A stretch of DNA of 64,000 nucleotides, from assembly GCF_003013815.1 (NCBI RefSeq), contig NZ_PRLH01000003.1:1-64000 (forward strand), in the 5' to 3' direction. The DNA comes from Cyanothece sp. BG0011 (GTDB lineage: Bacteria > Cyanobacteriota > Cyanobacteriia > Cyanobacteriales > Microcystaceae). This document shows positions 16,851-25,301 of the stretch, piece by piece. The stretch's first letter is position 1. Each line of letters starts with the position of its first letter. A program made the translations under genes and the position numbers. Below the pieces are notes generated by a model that saw only the letters and a list, made by a program, of their open reading frames with translations, made no database searches and was not told where the DNA came from.

Positions 16851-17753
16851 TTAAGTTGTTGACGTTGGCTGAATTTTAAACCCTAAGCTTTGAGCTTTTT
16901 GGATAAAACTATTAATATTCCCTATTCCCCATTCAGTACAAACGGCTATCTTTAGATTATTAGCAAGGTTAATCACTTCTTCATTTTTGATAAAGTGCCT
17001 TTTTTTACCTTTTTCCTCCTGAATTTTTTTGGCTTCTTCTAATGTTAAAAAAACACCGTATTTTGAGCCTTGCAAGTAATCTGGAAAAGCGGTTTTTAAT
17101 TCTGAATATTGAATATTAGGATGATTTTCTACATAATCTTTAACAACAGCTAAAACGAGACGACCCTTACCATATAAATTATCTTTAAATTTGTATTTAG
17201 TTCTATCATAATTTCGGCTGATATTTTTAAAGTAGGTTTCAGTTAATACATAAATCTGGTTATCTTCTCCACGATATCGATTAACAGTTAACGCAGCAAC
17301 AGGAATAGAATCATGAACTAAATAACCTTCTTTTATTTGTTTTTCTAATAATGGGTCAATGCTACTACCGACTAAGACACCAATCCATTTATTTTCTTTT
17401 TTGTTAATTTCTTCATTTTCTATATATTTTAAAAGCCGCTCTTTTTGTTGTAAATAATCTTCTAATTGCTCTAAATGAATCTTAGTTAATTCACCAAGTT
17501 TCAATTCTATAATTGCATAAGTTTCTTGATTATAAAGAGCTAATATATCAATTCTTCCATCAGTATTTTTACTCCTTCTCCCATCTTTTAGTGTCAATTC
17601 TACATCAATAATTTCAATGTCTGAAAAATTATCATTATCTAATAGTAAAACGCTCTCATTTTCTATTAGATATGCTTCCATAGATAATTCACGAATAAAT
17701 GAATAAGGATTAAGCTTAATATTATTTGCAGTCAAATGTTTTAATAATTGCAT
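16851..17753 (-). CDS. Nuclease-like protein with PD-(D/E)XK-type N-terminal domain, unknown role
   Basis: A 300-residue soluble protein. Residues about 60-85 read DGRIDILALYNQETYAIIELK, which matches the D...ExK pattern of PD-(D/E)XK nucleases such as NucS-like or DUF91-like proteins. The C-terminal third (from about 195, YGKGRLVLAVVKDYVENHPN, PDYLQGSKYGVF) looks like a separate module that I have seen joined to varied nuclease-like domains. It converges on pyrB with only 11 bases between stops. I cannot say whether it belongs to a defence system; no methylase or helicase is next to it. Confidence 0.6.
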   Translation of the reverse strand: MQLLKHLTANNIKLNPYSFIRELSMEAYLIENESVLLLDNDNFSDIEIIDVELTLKDGRRSKNTDGRIDILALYNQETYAIIELKLGELTKIHLEQLEDYLQQKERLLKYIENEEINKKENKWIGVLVGSSIDPLLEKQIKEGYLVHDSIPVAALTVNRYRGEDNQIYVLTETYFKNISRNYDRTKYKFKDNLYGKGRLVLAVVKDYVENHPNIQYSELKTAFPDYLQGSKYGVFLTLEEAKKIQEEKGKKRHFIKNEEVINLANNLKIAVCTEWGIGNINSFIQKAQSLGFKIQPTSTT

Positions 17754-18057
17754 AATTGTGTTGATTCTAGAAAATGTTATATAAATCTTATTCTACTCAA
17801 CTTTTTCTATCAATAAAATACTTAGTTATAAAAATTAATTCAAGAAAATTATCGTTAATGGGGAAATAGATATTATAGAAAAAAGACTCTTTTTAATGAT
17901 CTGTGCCTAGTTAATTGATATTTCTTTAATCTCTTCCTTTCGATAGACAATAAAAGTTAATCATCAAAACATAAATAAAACTCAAGAAAGAGGTAAATAA
18001 ATCTTTAAATACGATAAAGTTTGTTTACATAGCACATTTTAAAGCTCGGAGTTTATT
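17754..18057. other. A+T-rich intergenic region
   Basis: About 300 bases lie between the divergent nuclease-like gene and rubredoxin. Only A+T-rich sequence is visible, with a CGGAG ribosome-site-like motif about 11 bases before the rubredoxin ATG. No RNA gene or inverted repeat stands out. Confidence 0.4.
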
Positions 18058-18243
18058 ATGCAAAAGTATATTTGTAATGTTTGCAATTATATTTATGATC
18101 CTGCTAAAGGAGATCCCGATTCTGGAATTGAACCAGGGACCCCTTTTGAAGCAATTCCTGATGACTGGGAATGTCCACAATGTGGGGCTAAAAAAGCTCA
18201 GTTTGAACCCTATGAAGCTGACGCAGCCAGTTTAACTGCTTAA
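18058..18243 (+). CDS. Rubredoxin
   Basis: A 61-residue soluble rubredoxin, a one-electron carrier with a single iron held by four cysteines. The two knuckles are CNVC (C6, C9) and CPQC (C39, C42), with the usual [29 protein letters not shown] between them. It has no C-terminal membrane helix, so it is the soluble type and not the thylakoid RubA of photosystem assembly. A terminator follows eight bases after the stop. Confidence 0.96.
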   Translation: MQKYICNVCNYIYDPAKGDPDSGIEPGTPFEAIPDDWECPQCGAKKAQFEPYEADAASLTA

Positions 18244-18250
18244 GTTTATA

Positions 18251-18273
18251 CTAAGATTATATCTTAGATTTTT
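18251..18273 (+). terminator. Terminator of the rubredoxin gene
   Basis: CTAAGAT pairs with ATCTTAG around a TAT loop, followed by ATTTTTAA. It lies directly downstream of the rubredoxin stop. Confidence 0.6.
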
Positions 18274-18277
18274 AAGC

Positions 18278-18305
18278 TCCTGCTGCTATACCCAAAGCAG
18301 CAGGA
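18278..18305. repeat. Perfect 10-bp hairpin between rubredoxin and the YihY-type gene
   Basis: TCCTGCTGCT and AGCAGCAGGA pair perfectly around an eight-base loop, with no T-run after. It may be a backup terminator, a transcript-stabilising structure or an operator. Confidence 0.6.
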
Positions 18306-18435
18306 TAATAGAACAAGAATAAAAATATCTATCTAATGGTAGAGGAAGAAAAATAAATATTGAGCTAAGTTAAAATAAAAAAGTAGAATGATATGTTTAG
18401 TTTTGTGGGTTTAACTTTATAAAAATAATCAGTAT

Positions 18436-19317
18436 ATGAATTTCAGAGTTTTAATAAAATTACTAAAAGAAACTTTTAAAGAATGGCAAGAAGATGATTC
18501 CTCTAGTTTAGCGGCTGCGTTAGCATATTATACCAGTGTTTCTTTAGCACCACTGCTTATTATTGTAATTTCCATTGCCGGGGCTGTTTTTGGAGAAGAA
18601 GCAGCTAGGGGTGAAATTGTTAGTCAGATTCAAGGGTTGGTGGGAAGAAATGGTGCAGAATTAATAGAAACAGCGATTGAAAATGCCAATAAACCACAAG
18701 TAAGTAATTTTGCTTCTATCATTAGTATTATTATTTTATTATTCGGTGCATCAGGGGTTTTTGCTCAACTCCAAAAATCTTTAAATAGAGTATGGGCAGT
18801 TAAAGCTAAATCAGAGGAAGGCTTTAAAAACTTGGTTAGGAAAAGACTTTTATCATTTTCAGCTATCCTAGGGTTAGGCTTTTTATTATTAGTTTCTTTG
18901 GTTGTTAGTGCTGCTTTATCGGGATTAAATCATTATTTAAGTGAACTTGTTCCTGGTATTGACTTTTTCTGGCAACTCCTTGATTTTGGCTTATCTTTTG
19001 TAGTAATTACAATTGCATTTGGTTTAATGTATCGTTATTTACCCGATGTAAAAATTAGTTGGGATGATGTTAAAATCGGTGCTATTATTACCGCTTTATT
19101 ATTTACCATTGGGAAATTTGCTTTAGGTTTATACTTAGGCCGAGGAAGTTTAGGCTCAGTGTATGGAGCGGCCGGATCTTTAGTGGTTATTTTGGTCTGG
19201 GTTTATTACTCTGCTCAAATCCTATTTTTTGGGGCAGAATTTACCCAAGTTTATGCAAAGCGTTATGGCTCTAAAATTGTTCCGAATAAACACGCCCAAT
19301 TTATTGATCAAGATTAA
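18436..19317 (+). CDS. YihY/BrkB family inner-membrane protein
   Basis: A 293-residue integral membrane protein with about six hydrophobic helices. Family landmarks are an N-terminal SSSLAAALAYYTSVSLAPLLIIVISIAG, central SVYGAAGSLVVILVWVYYSAQILFFGAEFTQVYAKRYG near the C-terminus, and QLQKSLNRVWAV. YihY proteins were once called RNase BN by mistake; their transport role is unknown. The gene starts at ATG 18436 and is followed by about 300 non-coding bases. Confidence 0.9.
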   Translation: MNFRVLIKLLKETFKEWQEDDSSSLAAALAYYTSVSLAPLLIIVISIAGAVFGEEAARGEIVSQIQGLVGRNGAELIETAIENANKPQVSNFASIISIIILLFGASGVFAQLQKSLNRVWAVKAKSEEGFKNLVRKRLLSFSAILGLGFLLLVSLVVSAALSGLNHYLSELVPGIDFFWQLLDFGLSFVVITIAFGLMYRYLPDVKISWDDVKIGAIITALLFTIGKFALGLYLGRGSLGSVYGAAGSLVVILVWVYYSAQILFFGAEFTQVYAKRYGSKIVPNKHAQFIDQD

Positions 19318-19627
19318 AAATAAAAATAACTAACTTCAAAATCTAACTTTTGATAGAGTCTAGCCTCAAAAATATCCCTCCCGATGAGTACAAAGAGGGC
19401 AGGTTATTTGATTAATATTATTATATCCCAACTATTAATCTAGATTCTCGAGTGAGAATAGTAAAAGTAACGATAATTCGCCTAATTATGCAGACAAAGT
19501 CTTTACTTTGACAAACTAGAAAAAAGAAATAATCAAAGCTTTGCGATTGTTTCTTAACCCTGAAAAGAGCAAAAAAGGAAACGTTGGGATTAATCCTTTA
19601 CTTACATTAGACATTAGATATACCAAT
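19318..19627. other. Intergenic region upstream of the long repeat protein
   Basis: About 310 A+T-rich bases. A short CCCTC/GAGGG inverted repeat lies at about 19377-19403. The frame of the next gene extends upstream to a TTG at 19541, but the added residues are not membrane- or signal-like, so I treat this stretch as leader. Confidence 0.4.
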
Positions 19628-22600
19628 ATGATGCTAAATTCAATTGTAACTATTAATGAGATTTGGCTCGCCCAAACTCTAAATGAACCCCCCATAGAAA
19701 CGTTAGAAGATGCTGCATTAGTGTTTAGTGGTCCGCAGTTTTTCACGTCCTTAATTGCCGGGGTGGTGTTAGCCTTTGCCTTTCAATTATTATTAACTAA
19801 TCTTGGGGTAGCAGCAGGGATTTCCTTTGCGGGGGGTTCCTCATCAAACCATCAGACAAAAGACGATCATCACGGTTTAGGTCATACTATTCAAAAAGTG
19901 AGTCTGATCCTAGGGTTAGGCACCTTAATCAGTGTAACCGTTGCCCTATTTTTCGCTTGTTTGTTAGCCATTAAACTCAGTTTATTTGTCTCTCCCCTCT
20001 CAGGAGCGATCGTCGGTTTAGTGATTTGGGGAACCTATTTTTCTTTAATGGTTTGGATCAGTTCAACCACCGTGGGTTCTTTATTGGGTTCAGTGGTGAA
20101 CACCGCAACCTCTGGTTTTCAAACTATCATGGGAACTGCCACAGCAGCCTTCGGGGCCAAAGCCGCCAGTAAAAAAGCCGTAGACACAGCAGAGGCCACT
20201 GTCGCTGCCGTACGGCGCGAAATTGGAGACGCGATCGATCCGATCACCTTACGGGAAAATGTCGAAGATTACCTATCTACGTTACGGCCCCAACCCCTCA
20301 ACCTCGATAAACTCGCCTCAGATATCGAAAATCTCATCGACGAAGAAGACTTACAAAACATTGGCTCAAGGGATAATTTACCCAACATCGATCGCCAAAC
20401 CTTCATCGAGTTAGTGTCCAACCGGAGCGATCTCTCCCAACAAGATATTAACCGCATCGCCGATAAACTCGAAACCGTCTGGGAAAAAATTACGAAAAAA
20501 TTACCCACTCAACAAGACTCCCTCACAGAAGTCACAGACTTTATTAAATCAGCTACCAAAGAGCAACTCTTAGGGGGTGAATTAACCCAAAAATTAGAGC
20601 GTTTAGTTGAAGAGATGCGAAAACGCCGAAAATCAGAAAATCCCAGTATGCTCTCTCGCTCTGTGGCCATGGGTTTAAATAGTCTCATGGGAATGGTTAT
20701 GGGACGAACGGATTTATCTTCAATAGATATCGACCAAATCGTTGACCAAATTAACGAAATTAAAGAAAAACTCACAGAACAAAGCGATAAACTCGCCCAT
20801 CGTTTAACCCCCAGCAATGGTAATGGTAATGGCAATGGGAACGGCCATCATCTCCATGACGAGATTGAAACCTATCTACTCAATGCTTATCCCTGGAACT
20901 TACAACCCGGTACCCTAAGCTACGAATTTCAGGATCTTCTCTACGAAGTCCAACCCAACCCAGAAAAAATGGCCAAAGAATTAGAGACCATTGATCGGTC
21001 TGAGTTTGTCAGCTTATTGCAAGAAAAAGGGATTTTAACCCAAGAAAAAATCGAAAAAACCGCCAATGTTCTCGAAAAAAATCGCCTCGAAGTCCTTGAC
21101 ACTGCCTATGCTGCGGTTGAAGAACAAAAACGCCGAAAACTCCTCAGTGACGTTAAACGCTATCTTTATAACGCCCCCAAAGAAGACCTTCTCAACCCTG
21201 AGAAACTTCAGATCCAATTCAAGCCGATTTTAAGCGATCGCAATGCTGACGAGGGGGAACTAAAACGCCGTTTAGCGCAGTTCGACGTTCCTACCTTTGA
21301 ACGCTTATTAATCGAACGTCACGACATTGAAGTGGGTGAAACCATTTTTATCACCCCCAAACTCGAAGAGATTCATCAGCAAGTCATCAAAGAAAGTGAA
21401 GATCAACAAGCAGCCATTCAAGGAAAAGTTGACCAGCAATGGCTGAAACTACAAACCTATCTCAAAGAAACTGACAAAGAACAACTTCATCCTCAAGCCA
21501 TTAAACAAGAGTTAAAATTACTCTTAGATGATCCCCAAGCCGGGGCCAAGTTGTTACGGGCCAGAGCTTCTCGCTTTGATCGAGATACCTTAGTCCAGTT
21601 GCTCAGTCAACGGGAAGATTTGAGCGAACGCCAAGCTAACGAAATTCTTGATCAAGTTGAGAGTGTGTGGACTACTTTACTGGCCTTACCGAATCAGTTA
21701 GCCGGTCAAATCGAAGAACAATATGAGCAAATTGTCTCAGCTATTGCTGATTATTTACGCAGTACCGATAAAGCAGAACTGAACCCAGACGGGATCAAAC
21801 GGGATTTAACCAAGCTTTTAACCCGGCCTCAAGTGGGATTAGCAGCCATTCGGCAGCGTTTGGGTATGATGGATCGCGATACGTTGGTCCAGTTGCTCAG
21901 TCAACGGGATGATTTGAGCGAAGCCGAAGTTAACCATATTATCGATCAGGTGATGGCAACCCTACGGCAAATATTGAAAGCACCCCAACGCATTGCTAAA
22001 GAAGCCGTGGCCCAGGTACAACAGTTTGAAACGGCATTAGAAGATTATTTACGATCAACCGATCGCCAAGAACTCCAACCCGAAGGGATTAAGCGAGATG
22101 TACGCTTATTGCTTAACGATCCCAAAGCCGGTACAGAGAGTTTACAAGAACGTTTAGCCTCCTTTGATCGAGAAACATTAGTGGCTTTATTGTCTCAACG
22201 GGACGATATCAGCGAAGACGATGTGAATCAGATTATTGACAGCATTTTAGAAGTTCGTAATCAATTCTTGCATCAGATTGATCGGGTTAAACAAAGCATT
22301 CAAGCCGCCATTGACCGCATTTTAGATAAAATTCGCCGTTACTTGAATAGTTTAGAGCGTCCTGAACTGAATTATCAGGGAATTCGCCATGATATTCATG
22401 AATTGTTTGATGATCCTCAAGCTGGTTTTGATGCCTTGCGCGATCGCTTTTCCCAAGTCAACCGCGATACAGTAGTCGCTATTTTAGAATCACGGGATGA
22501 TATTTCTCACGCCCAAGCTGAGCGCATTGTCGGGCAAGTTGAACATACCCGCGATCGCATTTTACAACGGGCCGAACGTATCCAACAAACCGCTAAAATG

Positions 22601-22744
22601 CGCCTTGAACAAGTTAAAGAACAAGCGCAACATCAGGCTAGAGAAACCAAAAAAGCCGCAGCTACCGCTGCTTGGTGGCTCTTCTTCACTGCTTTATTGT
22701 CTGGGATAGCCTCCGCCTGGGGTGGAGCGATCGCAGCCGGATAA
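19628..22744 (+). CDS. Very long membrane protein with about seven helical repeats
   Basis: About 1038 residues from the ATG at 19628 (a second ATG follows at once; the frame opens at a TTG at 19541). The N-terminal 180 residues contain three or four hydrophobic helices; the C-terminus has one more (AWWLFFTALLSGIASAWGGAI). Between them are about seven copies of an approximately 100-residue alpha-helical unit of the form YLRSTDKAELNPDGIKRDL, a spacer, DRDTLVQLLSQRDDLSE and IIDQV. A GNGNGNGNGHH linker interrupts the repeats. The last four copies are the most alike, even at DNA level. The topology suggests a protein anchored at both ends with a long soluble arm. I do not recognise a named family. 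Confidence 0.75.
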   Translation: MMLNSIVTINEIWLAQTLNEPPIETLEDAALVFSGPQFFTSLIAGVVLAFAFQLLLTNLGVAAGISFAGGSSSNHQTKDDHHGLGHTIQKVSLILGLGTLISVTVALFFACLLAIKLSLFVSPLSGAIVGLVIWGTYFSLMVWISSTTVGSLLGSVVNTATSGFQTIMGTATAAFGAKAASKKAVDTAEATVAAVRREIGDAIDPITLRENVEDYLSTLRPQPLNLDKLASDIENLIDEEDLQNIGSRDNLPNIDRQTFIELVSNRSDLSQQDINRIADKLETVWEKITKKLPTQQDSLTEVTDFIKSATKEQLLGGELTQKLERLVEEMRKRRKSENPSMLSRSVAMGLNSLMGMVMGRTDLSSIDIDQIVDQINEIKEKLTEQSDKLAHRLTPSNGNGNGNGNGHHLHDEIETYLLNAYPWNLQPGTLSYEFQDLLYEVQPNPEKMAKELETIDRSEFVSLLQEKGILTQEKIEKTANVLEKNRLEVLDTAYAAVEEQKRRKLLSDVKRYLYNAPKEDLLNPEKLQIQFKPILSDRNADEGELKRRLAQFDVPTFERLLIERHDIEVGETIFITPKLEEIHQQVIKESEDQQAAIQGKVDQQWLKLQTYLKETDKEQLHPQAIKQELKLLLDDPQAGAKLLRARASRFDRDTLVQLLSQREDLSERQANEILDQVESVWTTLLALPNQLAGQIEEQYEQIVSAIADYLRSTDKAELNPDGIKRDLTKLLTRPQVGLAAIRQRLGMMDRDTLVQLLSQRDDLSEAEVNHIIDQVMATLRQILKAPQRIAKEAVAQVQQFETALEDYLRSTDRQELQPEGIKRDVRLLLNDPKAGTESLQERLASFDRETLVALLSQRDDISEDDVNQIIDSILEVRNQFLHQIDRVKQSIQAAIDRILDKIRRYLNSLERPELNYQGIRHDIHELFDDPQAGFDALRDRFSQVNRDTVVAILESRDDISHAQAERIVGQVEHTRDRILQRAERIQQTAKMRLEQVKEQAQHQARETKKAAATAAWWLFFTALLSGIASAWGGAIAAG

Positions 22745-22789
22745 TACCCATTCTCTTTATTTATGACTTAGTCATTGCAACAAGAATAG

Positions 22790-22815
22790 GGGCGCAAACC
22801 TTGCGTCCTTTTTTT
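22790..22815 (+). terminator. Rho-independent terminator of the long repeat protein
   Basis: GGGCGCAA pairs with TTGCGTCC (one G-U) around an ACC loop and is followed by seven T, 45 bases after the stop. Confidence 0.85.
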
Positions 22816-22991
22816 CATATTTGTCTATCGGTTTAACTTAGCAAAAATCAGTAGTTTTTCTACCATTCAATCACTCTTTACCAAGGGTTAATTAAAGAAA
22901 ATCTAACTTCAACCTAGAGATAGATACTAATCAGTAATAAACTTTTTAAACTAGATTTTAGACTTTAAAATAACAGACAGGAGATTTCCAT

Positions 22992-24020
22992 ATGCCTGCT
23001 ACATTAAACGATACAAAACGATCAGCGATTGCCACAAAATTAGCTGATATGCAAGCAATTCAGCAGTTAATTATTGATAGTGAAGAACAGTTACTGAGTC
23101 AGTGTAACGAAAAAACCTTAGCGAAACGTCTCGAAGATATGCTCGAAGACGATCGCAAAAATTTAGAAATTGTCAAAACAGCCATTACTCAATATGGGAT
23201 TCAATCTGAACCCAAAGAAAGCGTACAAGAAATGGTGGAAAAAGCCAAAAACGTTAATTCCCATTCTGAGATGAGTTTGTATGAAAAACTGGCTCATCAC
23301 GAACTCTTAAAACATGGTCAGATGATGTCTGGGTTAGTGATACACAAAGCGGCTCAAGTGGTTGGCAAAGATGTAGAAGCAGCCATTGCTCCCCTTAATA
23401 CCGTTAACTTTGAAAACCGCGCTCATCAAGAACGTCTCAAAGGGATGCTTGAGTATGCCGGAACCCAAGAACTCACCGGAGAAGAACCGGATCAAGGATT
23501 ATGGGGCCGGGTACAGGATGCTGTCGCTGCCACCACCGGACTCTTCGGTAGTGCCGTGTCTCAATCTTCTGAAGGTGAAGACGTGGATATCATGGATTTA
23601 ATCTTCATGGACCATCAGAAAGTGAAAACCTTAATTAGTGAGATTCGCTCTGCTGAGAATTCTGATGAAATTACCTCTTTATTTGGTCAACTCTATAAAG
23701 ACTTAGTGGTTCATGCTAAAGCAGAAGAAGAGGTGGTTTATCCTGCTGTGAAATCTTTTTACGGAGAAGGAGATACCCAAGAACTTTATGACGAGCAAGA
23801 ACAACTCGAAAATATTCTTAATGAAATGAAAAATATGGACAACACCGGCGAGCCATTTATGGAAAAACTGCGTCAGGTTAAGTCCATGGTAGGGGATCAT
23901 ACTCGTCAAGAAGAAAGCACCATGTTTGCTGCTATGCGTAACAATATGTCTGAACAAGAACGCAAACAAATGGCACAGCAATTTAAAGAAAGTAAACAGC
24001 AATTGCAAAGCCAAATGTAA
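22992..24020 (+). CDS. Hemerythrin-like protein with a ferritin-like N-terminal half
   Basis: A 342-residue all-helical soluble protein. Residues about 10-150 form a four-helix region with a ferritin-like look, including repeated E and H residues (YEKLAHHELLKHGQMMSG). Residues about 200-320 form a hemerythrin HHE domain with IFMDHQKVKTLI, VVHAKAEEEVVYPAV and GDHTRQEESTMFAAM, giving histidine and carboxylate ligands for a di-iron centre. Oxygen or redox sensing, or iron handling under stress, is inferred. The start at 22992 has a good AGGAGA ribosome site. A lipoprotein gene follows after 23 bases and is probably cotranscribed. Confidence 0.85.
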   Translation: MPATLNDTKRSAIATKLADMQAIQQLIIDSEEQLLSQCNEKTLAKRLEDMLEDDRKNLEIVKTAITQYGIQSEPKESVQEMVEKAKNVNSHSEMSLYEKLAHHELLKHGQMMSGLVIHKAAQVVGKDVEAAIAPLNTVNFENRAHQERLKGMLEYAGTQELTGEEPDQGLWGRVQDAVAATTGLFGSAVSQSSEGEDVDIMDLIFMDHQKVKTLISEIRSAENSDEITSLFGQLYKDLVVHAKAEEEVVYPAVKSFYGEGDTQELYDEQEQLENILNEMKNMDNTGEPFMEKLRQVKSMVGDHTRQEESTMFAAMRNNMSEQERKQMAQQFKESKQQLQSQM

Positions 24021-24043
24021 ATTTTATAAGGATAAAAACAATC

Positions 24044-24544
24044 ATGACTACTCTCAAACAATTTTTTCAAAACATCAAAATTAAACAGTTAGTCATTACT
24101 CTATTCGCAGGGGTTTTACTGTTAACTAGCACTGCTTGTAGTAATGGCAAAACGCAAGCAGCCACACCGTCTCCGGCTTCTGGTTCACCCAATGATATCG
24201 GTCGTCCTCAACCGGGCCAATCAATCTATCCTACTAGCGATGTTCAAAGGGGACAGGATACCACCGCTTCAGATATGAAAGCGAAGCAATTAAAAGAAGA
24301 AGCTCAAAAACGCAATCAGAAGGTTCAAACCCCTCAAGGATTAGTCGATGAGCTAACCCCTGATCAATCTGTCCCTGAGCAAGCGAAAGACTTGGGTAAG
24401 TCGGCACAAGAAGCTGCTAAAAATGCCACTGAAAATACCAAAAAAGCCGCTAAAAATGCTGCTGAAAATACTAAACAAGGATTAAGTAATATCAAAGAAA
24501 ATACCCAAAATATGGTTGATCAAGCAACCGATGCCATTAAGTAA
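24044..24544 (+). CDS. Lipoprotein with alanine/lysine-rich amphipathic C-terminus
   Basis: A 166-residue protein with a lipoprotein signal (hydrophobic core and LLTSTAC lipobox, about residues 20-33). After a low-complexity linker the last 55 residues repeat AAKNATENTKKAAKNAAENTKQG, an amphipathic pattern like LEA or apolipoprotein helices. Such proteins are often stress induced, and the operon partner is a hemerythrin protein. A stress-protective envelope role is inference. Confidence 0.75.
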   Translation: MTTLKQFFQNIKIKQLVITLFAGVLLLTSTACSNGKTQAATPSPASGSPNDIGRPQPGQSIYPTSDVQRGQDTTASDMKAKQLKEEAQKRNQKVQTPQGLVDELTPDQSVPEQAKDLGKSAQEAAKNATENTKKAAKNAAENTKQGLSNIKENTQNMVDQATDAIK

Positions 24545-24578
24545 TTAAAGATTCTCTAACTCCCATTGCTCAAACTAG

Positions 24579-24604
24579 GATAGCCTAAGGGCTATCTTTT
24601 TTTG
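24579..24604 (+). terminator. Rho-independent terminator of the hemerythrin/lipoprotein operon
   Basis: GATAGCC and GGCTATC pair around a short loop and are followed by eight T, 35 bases after the lipoprotein stop. Confidence 0.9.
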
Positions 24605-24618
24605 TAGGCTCGTTCCTA

Positions 24619-24666
24619 CCCCCCCTGCCCCCCTTATAAAGGGGGGTGTGGGGGGTGTGGGGGTTA
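24619..24666. repeat. C/G-rich tandem repeat with TTATAA core (copy 2)
   Basis: CCCCCCCTGCCCCCC, then a CCCCCTTATAAAGGGGG palindrome, then GTGTGGGGGG units repeated twice. It is the reverse orientation of copy 1 and the same orientation as copy 3 at 44321. Confidence 0.85.
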
Positions 24667-25000
24667 GGGAATGGGGAATAGGCAAGGGTTCTCCCCCTAA
24701 CAAAAGGGGGAGTTAGAGGGGGTGGCCATAGTGTTTATTTTTGACTGTAACTCATTGAGAATTAATTCTCTCTAGTCTTTTGGTTAGTTTTTCTGTAAGG
24801 CGTGCAAGATGTCAGTATTTCTACCCTTGTTGAAATTTGCTATATAATCTTGTGCCAACACTGTGCAAAACAATGGCTTTTTTAAAATCATCCCAACGAA
24901 ATAAATTTTTTTCTGTCTACTTCTTAAAAACTACTTCTTTAGAAAGTTAAAAATTGCTCATCAATTCATTAAAGTAGAAACATAGCAAGCTAGAAAGTTT
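24667..25000. other. Non-coding stretch upstream of the structured RNA candidate
   Basis: About 330 bases without a credible gene. A weak TTGCTC-N15-TAGAAA pair at about 24954-24980 could be the promoter of the following RNA candidate. Nothing else stands out. Confidence 0.3.
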
Positions 25001-25208
25001 GACATCGGATGAGTGTTTTGTCGTTGTGGCTCATAGTTGGATATCGAAGAAGAGCGACGTCAGATATCCGAACGGTGTTAATGCCTTTCCTTTTTGTCAC
25101 TCAAGTTGATGGGTTGTGGAGTTTTTGTCGCTTCCTCCACTTAACGGCTACCGAGGGGAGATTCAACCCTCCATCAGAACGATCCGAGGTAGTCGACCAC
25201 TTTTTTTT
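25001..25208 (+). ncRNA. Candidate structured non-coding RNA of about 200 nt
   Basis: The stretch folds on paper into a closed structure. The ends pair (TCGGAT at 25005-25010 with ATCCGA at 25182-25187, plus GAC/GTC outside). One arm is closed by GAGTG/CACTC (25011-25015, 25098-25102) and holds a perfect GGATATC/GATATCC hairpin (25039-25069). The second arm pairs GTTGATGG with CCATCAGAAC and holds GTGGAG/CTCCAC and GAGGG/CCCTC hairpins. A run of eight T ends it at 25208. It does not match tmRNA, RNase P RNA, SRP RNA or a tRNA as I know them. An 84-codon frame overlaps it but has no protein-like character. Confidence 0.55.
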
Positions 25209-25301
25209 AGCCTTGCTGAATCAGCCATTTAATTTTAGAATTTACCAATTATTAATTAAGTAATTATTAATTAATATAATAATATTTTATCGCAAAAAAC
25301 A

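Noticed and set aside
25009-25263. 84-codon open frame on the plus strand
   Set aside because: It overlaps the structured RNA candidate, has no ribosome site and no protein-like pattern.
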